Below are positions 1 through 6,842 of a stretch of DNA of 14,287 nt, one piece after another. Position numbers and translations under genes: made by a program. The notes below the pieces were generated by a model. That model made no database searches and was not told the origin of the DNA. It was given only the letters and a program-made list of their open reading frames with translations. Every line of letters starts with the position of its first letter. The first letter of the stretch is position 1. Origin of the DNA: DATGKR01 sp035294565 (GTDB taxonomy: Bacteria; Actinomycetota; Acidimicrobiia; Acidimicrobiales; Palsa-688); contig DATGKR010000176.1 in NCBI GenBank assembly GCA_035294565.1, positions 1 to 14,287 on the forward strand. The letters are read 5' to 3'.

Positions 1-166
1 CGCGGCGGAACGCCCAGGTTTCCCGTTCGGCGATGAGCGCCTGGAACTCTTCGAGGGCTTTCTGCTTCTCGGCGTGCTCGGCCCGCTCGACGGCGCTGGC
101 GTTGGCTTTGAGGGCGGGGACCGACAGCTGGGCGGGCCGGACGATGCCCTCGCGGCGACCGGCCAT
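1..166 (-). CDS. Unrecognised protein, N-terminal 55 residues (runs off left edge)
   Basis: The reverse strand reads from an ATG at 166 without a stop to the window edge, so only the first 55 residues are visible. I do not recognise the family. The visible part starts MAGRREGIVRP, then becomes rich in Ala, Glu, Lys and Gln and is probably helical, reaching ETWAFRR at the edge. Third codon positions are almost all G or C (GCC, CTC, GAG, CAG), as in the confirmed genes here, which is why I call it real. An in-frame stop lies a short way upstream and no other good start was seen before it. There is no clear Shine-Dalgarno sequence before the ATG, so it may be read from a leaderless or weakly initiated transcript. 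Its upstream region is the AT-richer, repeat-bearing stretch 167-365, which may regulate it. Confidence 0.6.
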   Translation of the reverse strand, partial: MAGRREGIVRPAQLSVPALKANASAVERAEHAEKQKALEEFQALIAERETWAFRR

Positions 167-227
167 CCAAGACCGGCGAGCTGGGGCTGCGCCTGAGCCA
201 CGGAAAAATCATTAGCCAGGCTACGAA

Positions 228-283
228 TCCCGAGTTAGTAGCCGTAGAGCGCTATTAAGTCGGATCTCGTTCACAACTCGGGA
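228..283. repeat. 9-bp inverted repeat pair
   Basis: TCCCGAGTT at 228-236 is matched by its exact reverse complement AACTCGGGA at 275-283, with 38 bp between. The span sits in the AT-richer segment upstream of the left-edge gene. It could be a pair of operator half-sites or chance; spacing and position favour a regulatory role only weakly. Confidence 0.45.
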
Positions 284-286
284 GCA

Positions 287-303
287 TTAGTTCGGATAAC
301 TAA
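287..303. promoter_or_regulatory. Candidate operator: 17-bp palindrome
   Basis: TTAGTTCGGATAACTAA is a perfect inverted repeat with 6-bp arms (TTAGTT/AACTAA) and a 5-bp centre. It directly abuts the three 19-bp tandem repeats. The form matches the binding site of a dimeric helix-turn-helix regulator, but no such regulator is encoded in the window, so the role is inferred. Confidence 0.4.
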
Positions 304-360
304 CCACAGAGGGGCTCTTCGACCACACAGGGGCTCTTCGACCACACAGGGGCTCTTCGA
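304..360. repeat. Three tandem copies of a 19-bp repeat
   Basis: Three head-to-tail copies lie at 304-322, 323-341 and 342-360. Copies 2 and 3 are identical (CCACACAGGGGCTCTTCGA); copy 1 differs only at its sixth base (G for C). A partial fourth copy (CCAC) follows at 361-364. The 19-bp period is not a multiple of three and no credible gene covers it. Function unknown: clustered protein-binding sites (iteron-like) or a slippage product are both possible. Confidence 0.9.
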
Positions 361-532
361 CCACCGTCGCGGGCGCGGCGACGCCTAGGACGCGGTGGGC
401 TCCTCAACCGCCATCGGCTCGTCAACCACCGCGGCGGCGGACCTACTCCTTGAGCGTTGCTCCTCGCGGCCAGGTGAGCAGCCCCGGACCCCGTCCCTGC
501 GCCCCGAAGGTCGGCGCCGGCGGCCCCCCCGG

Positions 533-1153
533 CTAGGACGCCGGGCCGAGCGCCAGCGGGCCGACGTGGAGGGTCACGTCGGACTTGTTGGTGCACGCCT
601 GGTCGCGGTGGGCGACGATCAGCGAGGCCGTCTGGTTCGGCGGGTAGACCCGCAGGCCGTCGATGGTGGTGAGCCCGCAGCCCGAGCCGAAGTTGGACGC
701 CACGGAGACCTCGAGGCGCGCCTCGGCCTCCCCGCCCGGGGATATGAGGATGAGCGCCACCGAACCGGGCAGCCGCTGGGCCGAGGCGCCGACCTGCGAG
801 TTGTCGGGGCCGGCGACGAACGAGACCCCGGGGTAGCCCTCCATCGAGCACGGCGCCGAGCCGACGTTGCGGAGGATCAGCTGGTAGTAGACCGCCCCCG
901 CCGTGCCGCTCGGCTGGCCGAGGCTCCCCGACAACTGGGCGGCCTGGCACGGCTTGGGTCCAGAGGCAACCGTGTCGGGCGACGTGGTCGGCGCGACGCT
1001 CGTCGTCGACGTCGAGGGGGCGGTAGTCGTGGAGGGGGCGGGCGTCGTGGACGAGGTGGAGGAAGGGGCGGGGAGGGAGGAGTGGTGGTGGGAGCTCGAG
1101 CACGCGGAGGCGACCAGGGCGAGGGACGCCAACGCAAACCAGGGCTTTCTCAA
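533..1153 (-). CDS. DUF4232 domain lipoprotein
   Basis: Predicted secreted lipoprotein of 206 residues. A positively charged start (MRKPW) and a hydrophobic helix lead to a lipobox, A-S-A-C, with Cys18 as the lipidation site. A Ser/Thr/Pro-rich linker (about 19-65) then tethers a domain (about 68-206) that matches DUF4232, a family common in actinobacterial exported proteins. Typical features are the CxxxxL opening, the LRNVGSAPCSMEGYPGV stretch and two later cysteines, likely forming disulfides. The biochemical role of DUF4232 is not established. The start is TTG, chosen because a near-perfect ribosome site (GGAGGTGA at 1165-1158) precedes it. It shares 4 bp (TTGA) with the stop of the upstream GNAT gene, so the two are probably translationally coupled. 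Confidence 0.88.
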   Translation of the reverse strand: MRKPWFALASLALVASACSSSHHHSSLPAPSSTSSTTPAPSTTTAPSTSTTSVAPTTSPDTVASGPKPCQAAQLSGSLGQPSGTAGAVYYQLILRNVGSAPCSMEGYPGVSFVAGPDNSQVGASAQRLPGSVALILISPGGEAEARLEVSVASNFGSGCGLTTIDGLRVYPPNQTASLIVAHRDQACTNKSDVTLHVGPLALGPAS

Positions 1154-1638
1154 CGCCTCACCTCCATCTCGTAGTGCAGGAACTCCGGGTCGCGCCCGAC
1201 GAACCGCAGACCGGCGCTCTGCATGACCCGCTGGGACGCCACGTTATCCGGGCTGGTCCGCCCGCAGACGCGCGTCACCTCCGGGAAGCCGGCCGCGACG
1301 TCGAGCAGCAGCCCCAGCGCCTCCTTCGCCACCCCCCGCCCGCGCACCTTGGGGACCACGCCGTAGCCGACCTCCACGAGCCCGTTGCGGGGGGGACCGT
1401 GGAACCCGATGCCGCCGACCACCTCCCCGCCCAAGAGGATCTGGTAGTAGCCGAACGGGTTCGAGCGGGACGCCCCGCCCATCAACGGCAGCTGGCGGAG
1501 GTAGGCCTGGCAAGCCCGCTGGTCCCCCTCCATCGGGTAGCCGTCGGCCCAGGGGGGGTCGACCCGCTCGTCGCGCCGGAGCCGCACTACCCGCCGGGCC
1601 ACTCCGCGGTTCGCCAGCTGTATCGACAAGCCCTCCAC
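1150..1638 (-). CDS. GNAT family N-acetyltransferase
   Basis: 162 residues, normal for a single-domain GNAT enzyme that transfers an acetyl group from acetyl-CoA to an amine. The best match is the RimJ/RimL-like branch (Acetyltransf_3). Evidence: an early WADGYPMEGD segment (around residues 30-39) seen in related proteins; central strands GYYQILLGGEVVGGIGF; and the acetyl-CoA pyrophosphate-binding loop V-R-G-R-G-V-A (about 98-104). The C-terminal SPDNVASQRVMQSAGLRFVG motif (about 129-148) is also typical. The substrate cannot be told from sequence. The start is GTG at 1638; an in-frame stop lies a little upstream and no ATG fits. It overlaps the lipoprotein gene by 4 bp and diverges from the ABC exporter, leaving 39 bp between start codons. 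Confidence 0.85.
   Translation of the reverse strand: MEGLSIQLANRGVARRVVRLRRDERVDPPWADGYPMEGDQRACQAYLRQLPLMGGASRSNPFGYYQILLGGEVVGGIGFHGPPRNGLVEVGYGVVPKVRGRGVAKEALGLLLDVAAGFPEVTRVCGRTSPDNVASQRVMQSAGLRFVGRDPEFLHYEMEVRR
1158..1165 (-). promoter_or_regulatory. Ribosome binding site fixing the TTG start of the lipoprotein gene
   Basis: On the minus strand GGAGGTGA, nearly full complement to the 16S rRNA 3' end, ends 4 bases before the TTG at 1153. It lies inside the last codons of the GNAT gene. Confidence 0.75.
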
Positions 1639-1663
1639 CGCCCCATCATGGCCGAAGCACCCG

Positions 1664-1669
1664 TAGCAT
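1664..1669 (+). promoter_or_regulatory. Possible -10 element of the ABC exporter gene
   Basis: TAGCAT sits 8 bases before the ATG at 1678, in a short AT-richer patch between the divergent GNAT and ABC genes. If used, the transcript would start at or next to the ATG (leaderless), which fits the weak ribosome site there. No convincing -35 box was seen. Confidence 0.25.
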
Positions 1670-1677
1670 TAGCGGGA

Positions 1678-3546
1678 ATGAAACGGTACGGGCGACGGGA
1701 TCTGGACGCGCTGAAGAACGCTTCGGTGACCAGGGGGACAGCCCGGCGGATCTGGCGCTTCCTCCGGCCGTACCGGCTGCGTCTCGCGGTCTACATGCTC
1801 GTCATCCTCGCTGCCGCCGGCGTCGGCTCCATCCCGCCGCTGCTCGTCAAGGAGCTCATTGACAAAGGGGTCTACGGTCACCGCCTCGGCCTGGTCGACT
1901 GGCTGGCGGCCGCCATGGTCGGCCTGGCCCTGGCCCAGACGGCGCTGTCGCTCGTCAACCGCTGGTTCGGCTCGGTCATCGGCGAGGGGATCATCTACGA
2001 CCTGCGGGTGCAGCTCTACGACCACGTACAGCGCATGCCGGTCGCCTTCTTCACCCGCACCCAGACCGGCTCGCTCATGTCCCGCCTCACCAACGACGTG
2101 ATGGACGCGCAGAACGCCGTCGGCACCGCCGCGTCGGTGCTCTCCGACGTGTTCACCCTCGTCGCCACCCTCGTGCCGATGTACGTTCTGAGCCCTGCCA
2201 TAACCGGCCTGGCGCTGCTCGTGCTGCCTCCTTTCGTCGTGCTCGACCGGGTCATGGCCGGGCGCATCAGCCGCGTCGCCCGCAGGCAGATGCAGCTCAA
2301 CGCCGACATGAGCGTCAACATGACCGAGAAGTTCAACGTCGCCGGCGCCCTGCTCGCCAAGCTCTTCGGCCGTCCCGACGCCGAGTCGGCCGAGTTCGCC
2401 CGCCGGGCGGGGGCTGTGCGCGACACCGGGGTGCGCCTCGCCCTCTTGAGCAGGTACCTCTTCGCCGCCCTGTCGCTCGTCGGGGCGGTGGGCACCGCCG
2501 CCGTCTACTGGCTGGGCGGACGCGAGGCGGCCACCGGCCACCTGGCGGTCGGCACGGTCGTGGCGTTGGCGGCGTACGTGACCCGGCTGTACTCGCCGTT
2601 GACCGACCTGGCGAGCACCAGAGTCGACGTGCTCGCGGCGCTGGTCAGCTTCGACCGGGTCTTCGAGGTTCTCGACGCCCGGCCCTCGGTCGCCGAGCGC
2701 CCCGGGGCGGTGGCCCTCGGGCCTGTCGAGGGACGGGTGGAGGCGAAGGGCGTGTGGTTCCGCTACCCCGCCGCGGCGGAGGTGTCCGTGGCGTCGCTCG
2801 AGCAGAGCGCCGACAGCGCCGGCGAGGCGCTGCCCAGCGAGCCGGGGGCGTGGGTGCTCCAGGACGTGTCCTTCGTCGCCGAGCCGGGGACGATGACCGC
2901 CCTGGTCGGACCGTCAGGGGCCGGCAAGAGCACCCTGTCCACCCTCGTCCCCCGCCTCTACGACGTCACCCTCGGCTCGTTGACGATCGACGGCCTCGAC
3001 GTCCGTGACGTGACCCTCGCCTCGCTCTCCGAAGCGGTGGGGGTGGTCAGCCAAGATGCCCACCTTTTTCATGACACAATCGCTGCCAACCTGAGGTACG
3101 CCCGGCCCGGGGCGTCGGACGAGCAGCTCGTCGAGGCCTGCACTGCGGCGCGCATACACGACCTGATCGTGTCGCTTCCCGACGGCTACGACACGGTGGT
3201 CGGCGAGCGGGGATACCGGCTCTCCGGCGGCGAGAAGCAGCGCCTGGCGATCGCCAGGGTGCTGCTCAAGGACCCGGCGATCGTCATCCTCGACGAGGCG
3301 ACCGCCCACCTCGACTCCGAGACGGAGGTGCTCGTCCAGCAGGCCCTGGCCGCCGGGCTGGCCGGGAGAACCTCGATCGTCATCGCCCACCGCCTGTCCA
3401 CCATCCGCGCGGCCGACCAGATCCTGGTCATGGACGGGGGCAGGATCGTCGCTCGCGGCACCCACGCCCAGCTGGTCAGCCAGGGCGGTCTGTACGCCGA
3501 TCTGTACGAGACCCAGTACCGCGAGTCCGCTCCAGCCACAGCCTGA
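1678..3546 (+). CDS. ABC exporter, fused membrane and ATPase domains
   Basis: A 622-residue half-transporter, the usual size of a homodimeric ABC exporter. The membrane domain spans about residues 27-330, with hydrophobic segments near 37-55, 72-92, 152-188 and 258-305. The ATPase has all key motifs: Walker A GPSGAGKST (411-419), Q-loop Gln459, signature LSGGE (515-519), Walker B IVILDEA (535-541) and switch His571. About 20 extra residues (roughly 368-390) lie between the FRYP A-loop (361-364) and the first core strand; I recall similar insertions in related exporters. The substrate (drug, lipid or peptide) cannot be told. An ATG at 1648 is in frame, but the ten codons before 1678 include TTA, GTA, GCA and GGA, unlike the gene, so I prefer 1678. 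The 3' end overlaps the MBL gene by 71 bp. Confidence 0.93.
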   Translation: MKRYGRRDLDALKNASVTRGTARRIWRFLRPYRLRLAVYMLVILAAAGVGSIPPLLVKELIDKGVYGHRLGLVDWLAAAMVGLALAQTALSLVNRWFGSVIGEGIIYDLRVQLYDHVQRMPVAFFTRTQTGSLMSRLTNDVMDAQNAVGTAASVLSDVFTLVATLVPMYVLSPAITGLALLVLPPFVVLDRVMAGRISRVARRQMQLNADMSVNMTEKFNVAGALLAKLFGRPDAESAEFARRAGAVRDTGVRLALLSRYLFAALSLVGAVGTAAVYWLGGREAATGHLAVGTVVALAAYVTRLYSPLTDLASTRVDVLAALVSFDRVFEVLDARPSVAERPGAVALGPVEGRVEAKGVWFRYPAAAEVSVASLEQSADSAGEALPSEPGAWVLQDVSFVAEPGTMTALVGPSGAGKSTLSTLVPRLYDVTLGSLTIDGLDVRDVTLASLSEAVGVVSQDAHLFHDTIAANLRYARPGASDEQLVEACTAARIHDLIVSLPDGYDTVVGERGYRLSGGEKQRLAIARVLLKDPAIVILDEATAHLDSETEVLVQQALAAGLAGRTSIVIAHRLSTIRAADQILVMDGGRIVARGTHAQLVSQGGLYADLYETQYRESAPATA

Positions 3547-4420
3547 GCCCGGCCGCGTTGGAGTGCACGCCGTTGAGCGTCTCCATCCTGGCCTGCGCCT
3601 CGCCGGGGAGCCCCTCGGCGGGCCGGGCCACCTCGCGGGTGAGGGCCGCGGCGATGTCCTCCCCCGCCTTCCAGGCGCGCTCGGCGGTCTCGGCCCACCT
3701 GCGCAGCGTCTCCTCGGCCTCGGCGAGCATGCCGACGGGGTCGGGCAGCAGACCGTAGTGGGCGAGGGCCACGCCGGCGGGGCGCCTGTCCTTGAACCGC
3801 TGCAGCGAGTGCAGAGCCTGGTCGAGGTCGAAGTCGGCGGGGGGCGTGGCGGGCCGCAGCACGCCGACGTCCGGCAGGCGCACGCCGACCGCGTCGCCGG
3901 CGAAGAGGATTCCCGACTCGCTGTCGTGGAGGGCGAGGTGGTGCTTGGCGTGGCCGGGCGAGTCCACCGTCGTCAGCGTCCTGCCTCCGCCGACGTCCAC
4001 CGTCTCGCCGTCTGCGAGCACGTGGATTCGCTCGGGCGGGGTGGGGTCGAGCCGGCCGTAGAGCGAGTCGAGCAGGTCGCCGTATACGGTCGCCGCGCTG
4101 TCGATCAGGCGGGCCGGGTCGGCCAGGTGGCGGGCCCCCTTCTCGTGCACGTAGACGGTCGCGTTCGGGAAGGCCCGGGCGACGTCGCCGACCCCGCCGG
4201 CGTGGTCGAGGTGGATGTGGGTGACGGCGACACCGGCCAGATCGCCGGGTGCGACGCCGTGGTCCTCCAGGGCGCCGAGCAGCGCCGGCACCGAGGACTG
4301 GCTGCCCGTCTCGACCAGGACCGGCGCCGGCCCCTCGACCAGGTAGCCGGCGGTGATCCGGCTCCACCCGCCGAGAAGAGTGTCGATCTCCAGTACGCCC
4401 GGTCCGATGTAGGTCGCCAT
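3476..4420 (-). CDS. MBL-fold metallo-hydrolase
   Basis: A 314-residue metallo-beta-lactamase-fold enzyme, probably a di-metal hydrolase in the cytoplasm. The signature THIHLDHAGG supplies ligands His68, His70, Asp72 and His73. Further ligands are His157 (SPGHAKHH), Asp176 (FAGDAVG) and probably His221 (LAHYG), so the active site looks complete. After the core, a helical segment (about 232-300) follows. The last 15 or so residues (rich in Arg, Thr and Asp) are read antisense to the 3' end of the ABC exporter and may be a late extension. The substrate is unknown; this broad fold covers thioesterases, lactonases and other hydrolases, and nothing here singles one out. ATG start, no strong ribosome site; it lies 10 bp after hisN and is the last gene of the six-gene run. 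Confidence 0.88.
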   Translation of the reverse strand: MATYIGPGVLEIDTLLGGWSRITAGYLVEGPAPVLVETGSQSSVPALLGALEDHGVAPGDLAGVAVTHIHLDHAGGVGDVARAFPNATVYVHEKGARHLADPARLIDSAATVYGDLLDSLYGRLDPTPPERIHVLADGETVDVGGGRTLTTVDSPGHAKHHLALHDSESGILFAGDAVGVRLPDVGVLRPATPPADFDLDQALHSLQRFKDRRPAGVALAHYGLLPDPVGMLAEAEETLRRWAETAERAWKAGEDIAAALTREVARPAEGLPGEAQARMETLNGVHSNAAGLRLWLERTRGTGSRTDRRTDRPG

Positions 4421-4430
4421 CGGCGCCAGA

Positions 4431-5189
4431 CTAGGGGCGTCGGCCGGCGAGGACGGACAGCACCTCTTCGTGGAGCAGGCCGTTGGTGCTGAGCCCGCTC
4501 CCTCCGTCGGGGCGCGCCCGGCCGGCCAGGTCGGTGAAGCGGCCGCCGGCCTCCTCCACGATCACCTGGAGCGCCGCCAGGTCCCACAGCGAGGCCACCG
4601 GGTCGAGCCCCACGTCGCACGACCCCTCGGCGACGAGCACGTGGGACCAGAAATCCCCGAAACAACGGTCGGCGTAGCAGCGCAGGGCCAGCTCGACGTA
4701 GCGGTCCGGCCCCCCGGCCCACGACGACAGGGCGTTCCCAGACAGGTGGGCGTCCGACAGGTGGGCCACCGCCGAGACCCGGATGGGCTCCCCGTCTGCC
4801 CACGCCCCGCCTCCCCGCGAAGCCCACCAGCGTCGGCCGAGGGCGGGGGCCGACACGACGCCGAGCACCGTCTCGGTGCCTTCCTGCAGGGCGACCAGCG
4901 TCGCCCACACCGGTACGCGCCGCACGAAGTTCTTGGTGCCGTCCACCGGGTCGATCACCCAGCGCCGCCAGGCGCTGCCGGCGGCCCCGAACTCCTCGCC
5001 GAGGACGGCGTCGCCTGGCCGGCGCTCCCCGAGCACGCGGCGCAGGGCGGTCTCCACCTCCCTGTCGGCGTCGGTGACCGGGGTGCGGTCCGCCTTGGTC
5101 TCGACCGCCAGATCCACCCTCCGGAAGGCCGCGAGAGTTATGTCATCTGCAATGTCGCACAGTTGCAGGGCGAGCTCCAGGTCGGTCAC
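4431..5189 (-). CDS. hisN: Histidinol-phosphatase, inositol monophosphatase family (HisN)
   Basis: 252 residues, typical of the Mg-dependent inositol monophosphatase superfamily. Metal-binding motifs are present: GEE (Glu65/66), IDPVDGT (Asp80 and Asp83) and the C-terminal LWDLAALQVIVEEAGG (Trp202-Asp203 on). The DFWSHVLVAEGSCDVGLDP stretch (about 179-197) resembles the HisN type of actinobacteria such as Mycobacterium tuberculosis Rv3137, which removes phosphate from L-histidinol phosphate in the penultimate part of histidine synthesis. Inositol-1-phosphatase is the main alternative. No other his gene is in the window. The GTG start is fixed by a strong GGAGGAGG site 5 bases away. The gene lies 34 bp after the ABC-F gene and 10 bp before the MBL gene. 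Confidence 0.82.
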   Translation of the reverse strand: MTDLELALQLCDIADDITLAAFRRVDLAVETKADRTPVTDADREVETALRRVLGERRPGDAVLGEEFGAAGSAWRRWVIDPVDGTKNFVRRVPVWATLVALQEGTETVLGVVSAPALGRRWWASRGGGAWADGEPIRVSAVAHLSDAHLSGNALSSWAGGPDRYVELALRCYADRCFGDFWSHVLVAEGSCDVGLDPVASLWDLAALQVIVEEAGGRFTDLAGRARPDGGSGLSTNGLLHEEVLSVLAGRRP

Positions 5190-5194
5190 CGGCT

Positions 5195-5202
5195 CCTCCT
5201 CC
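5195..5202 (-). promoter_or_regulatory. Ribosome binding site of hisN
   Basis: GGAGGAGG on the minus strand ends 5 bases before the GTG at 5189. It decides this GTG as the start and marks independent initiation within the operon. Confidence 0.7.
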
Positions 5203-5223
5203 CCCGGGTTGCGCGACGGCTTC

Positions 5224-6816
5224 TCATGCGAGGGCGACCAGCTCCAGCAGGTCGTCGCTCCAATAGTCGACGGTCCCTTCGGGCATCATCAGCACCCTGG
5301 CGGGGGCGAGGCGCGACACGAAACCGGCGTCGTGGCTGACGACGACCATCGCCCCCGGCCAGGAGGCGAGGGCATCGGCGACGGCGTCCCGGGAGGGCGG
5401 GTCGAGGTTGTTGGTCGGCTCGTCGAGGAGCAGAAGGTTGTGCCTACCGGCGACGAGCTGGGCGAGGGCCAGCTTGGTCTTCTCACCGCCCGAGAGAGTG
5501 CCGGCGTCCTGGAAGGCGATGTCTCCCGTCAGGCCGAACATGCCGAGCAGGCCGCGCAGGTCGGCCTCCGGAGCCCCCGACAGGCTGCGCATGTGCTCCA
5601 GCACCGTCCGGCCGGCGACGATCCCCTCGTGCTCCTGGGCGTAGTAGCCGGCGGCGGCACCGAACCCCAGCCGGAAGCCGCCCCGGGCCGGGAGGGTCTC
5701 GCCGGCGAGGATGCGCAGCAGGCTGGTCTTGCCGGCCCCGTTGAGGCCCATGACAAGGATCCGCTCCCCGCGCTCGACGGCGAAGCCGACCCCCTCGAAG
5801 ATCATCGGACCCCCGTAGGACTGGCCGAGACCGTCGGCTTCGAGGACGACCCGCCCGGCGCGCGGCGGGTCCGGGAAGCGCACCCGGTAGGACCGGCCGG
5901 AGCGGGCGGGAGCGGGGGACGCCTGGGCACGAAGGCGCTCGACGCGCCTGTCGAGCGACCTCGCCGTCCGGGCCCTCTTGGAGGTCTGGTGGCGCATCGA
6001 GTCGGCGAGGTCGGAGAGGCGCCTGATCTCCGCCTGCTGGCGGCCGGCCACCTTATTGGCCCTCTCCTCGCCGGCCCGGCGCGCCTCGAGGTAGCGGCTG
6101 TAGGTCCCGCGGTACTCGACGAGCCGGCCCTCGTCGAGATGCACGACCCGGGTGATCGACTCGTCGAGAAGCTCCAGGTCGTGGCTGACGACGAGGAGGG
6201 CGCCGCGGTAGTCGCGGAGGAAGCCCATCAGCCAGCCCTTGGCGTCGACGTCGAGGTGGTTGGTCGGCTCGTCGAGGAGTAGGACGTCGGTGCCGGCGAA
6301 AAGGATCCGGGTCAGCTCGACCCGCCGCCTTTCGCCGCCTGACAGCACACCGAGGGGAAGGTCGAGCCGCCCGGCGGCGAGGCCGAGCCCGGCGGCCAGC
6401 TGGCGGGCTTCGCCCTCGGCGGCGTATCCGCCGAGAGCCGCGAAACGCTCCTCGGCGCTCGAAAACCGGGATATCGCGCGGTCGGTCGGGTCGTCCTCCA
6501 TCGCCCGCCGGAGGCCTTCCAGGGCGGCGGCCGCTTCGTCGAGGTCCCGGCCGCCCAGCACGTGGGCCAGCCCGGACTTGGACTTCTGGCCGCGCAGGGC
6601 CCGGGGGTCCTGGGCGAGAAAACCGAGGCGGCCGGTCACCCGGCGCCACCCCCCGGCGGGCTGGGCGACTCCTGCCAGCACCTTCAGCAGGCTCGTCTTG
6701 CCGGCGCCGTTGCGGCCGACCAGGCCCACCTTCTCTCCGGCGCGGACCGAGAAGGAGGACGGGGCGAGCGTCAAGCGGCCTCCCACCTCCACCTGCAGGT
6801 CACGCGCCTCGAGCAC
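5224..6816 (-). CDS. ABC-F family ATPase
   Basis: 530 residues with two ATPase domains and no membrane segments, the ABC-F plan. Members bind ribosomes to rescue or tune translation, or protect against ribosome-targeting antibiotics. First domain: Walker A GRNGAGKTS (34-42), signature LSGGE (158-162), Walker B LLLDEPTNHLD (179-189). Second: Walker A GLNGAGKTS (357-365), signature LSGGE (441-445), LLLLDEPTNNLD (461-472). The charged, Arg-rich inter-domain linker (about 235-310) matches the P-site tRNA interaction motif region. Whether it is a housekeeping (EttA/Uup-like) or resistance factor cannot be told. The reading frame stays open far upstream into the synthetase gene, but similarity starts at MLEARDLQVEV, so GTG 6816 is the start. 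It has no clear ribosome site and lies 26 bp after the synthetase stop, suggesting coupling. Confidence 0.9.
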   Translation of the reverse strand: MLEARDLQVEVGGRLTLAPSSFSVRAGEKVGLVGRNGAGKTSLLKVLAGVAQPAGGWRRVTGRLGFLAQDPRALRGQKSKSGLAHVLGGRDLDEAAAALEGLRRAMEDDPTDRAISRFSSAEERFAALGGYAAEGEARQLAAGLGLAAGRLDLPLGVLSGGERRRVELTRILFAGTDVLLLDEPTNHLDVDAKGWLMGFLRDYRGALLVVSHDLELLDESITRVVHLDEGRLVEYRGTYSRYLEARRAGEERANKVAGRQQAEIRRLSDLADSMRHQTSKRARTARSLDRRVERLRAQASPAPARSGRSYRVRFPDPPRAGRVVLEADGLGQSYGGPMIFEGVGFAVERGERILVMGLNGAGKTSLLRILAGETLPARGGFRLGFGAAAGYYAQEHEGIVAGRTVLEHMRSLSGAPEADLRGLLGMFGLTGDIAFQDAGTLSGGEKTKLALAQLVAGRHNLLLLDEPTNNLDPPSRDAVADALASWPGAMVVVSHDAGFVSRLAPARVLMMPEGTVDYWSDDLLELVALA

Positions 6817-6842
6817 CCGACCATGATGGCGGACCGCTCCGG

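Larger units (their letters stand above)
167..532. other. Gene-free stretch with repeats and inverted repeats
   Basis: This 366-bp stretch lies between the start of the left-edge gene and the end of the lipoprotein gene, so it is upstream of one and downstream of the other. Bases 200-303 are clearly richer in A and T than the rest of the window and hold two inverted repeats (228-283 and 287-303). Bases 304-360 hold three tandem 19-bp repeats. Bases 365-383 could form a small hairpin (CGTCGC with GCGACG, 7-nt loop). The rest, 384-532, is GC-rich with no reading frame of convincing codon use. No RNA gene was recognised. Confidence 0.7.

Noticed and set aside
200..303. tRNA gene or riboswitch in the AT-richer stretch
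   Set aside because: I could not fold a cloverleaf or match a known riboswitch core, only simple inverted repeats.
304..364. CRISPR array
   Set aside because: The 19-bp units are directly adjacent with no spacers, and no cas gene is present.
300..1103. Minus-strand open frame (267 codons) crossing the repeats and the lipoprotein gene
   Set aside because: It overlaps the DUF4232 lipoprotein in another frame, is Arg/Pro/Gly-rich, and would read through the tandem repeats.
1174..1677. N-terminal extension of the ABC exporter from an ATG at 1174
   Set aside because: The extra 168 residues are antisense to the GNAT gene and Pro/His/Gly-rich; exporter similarity starts after 1678.
4783..6282. 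Plus-strand open frame (499 codons) opposite hisN and the ABC-F gene
   Set aside because: It spans two confirmed minus-strand genes and the gap between them, and has no protein-like pattern.
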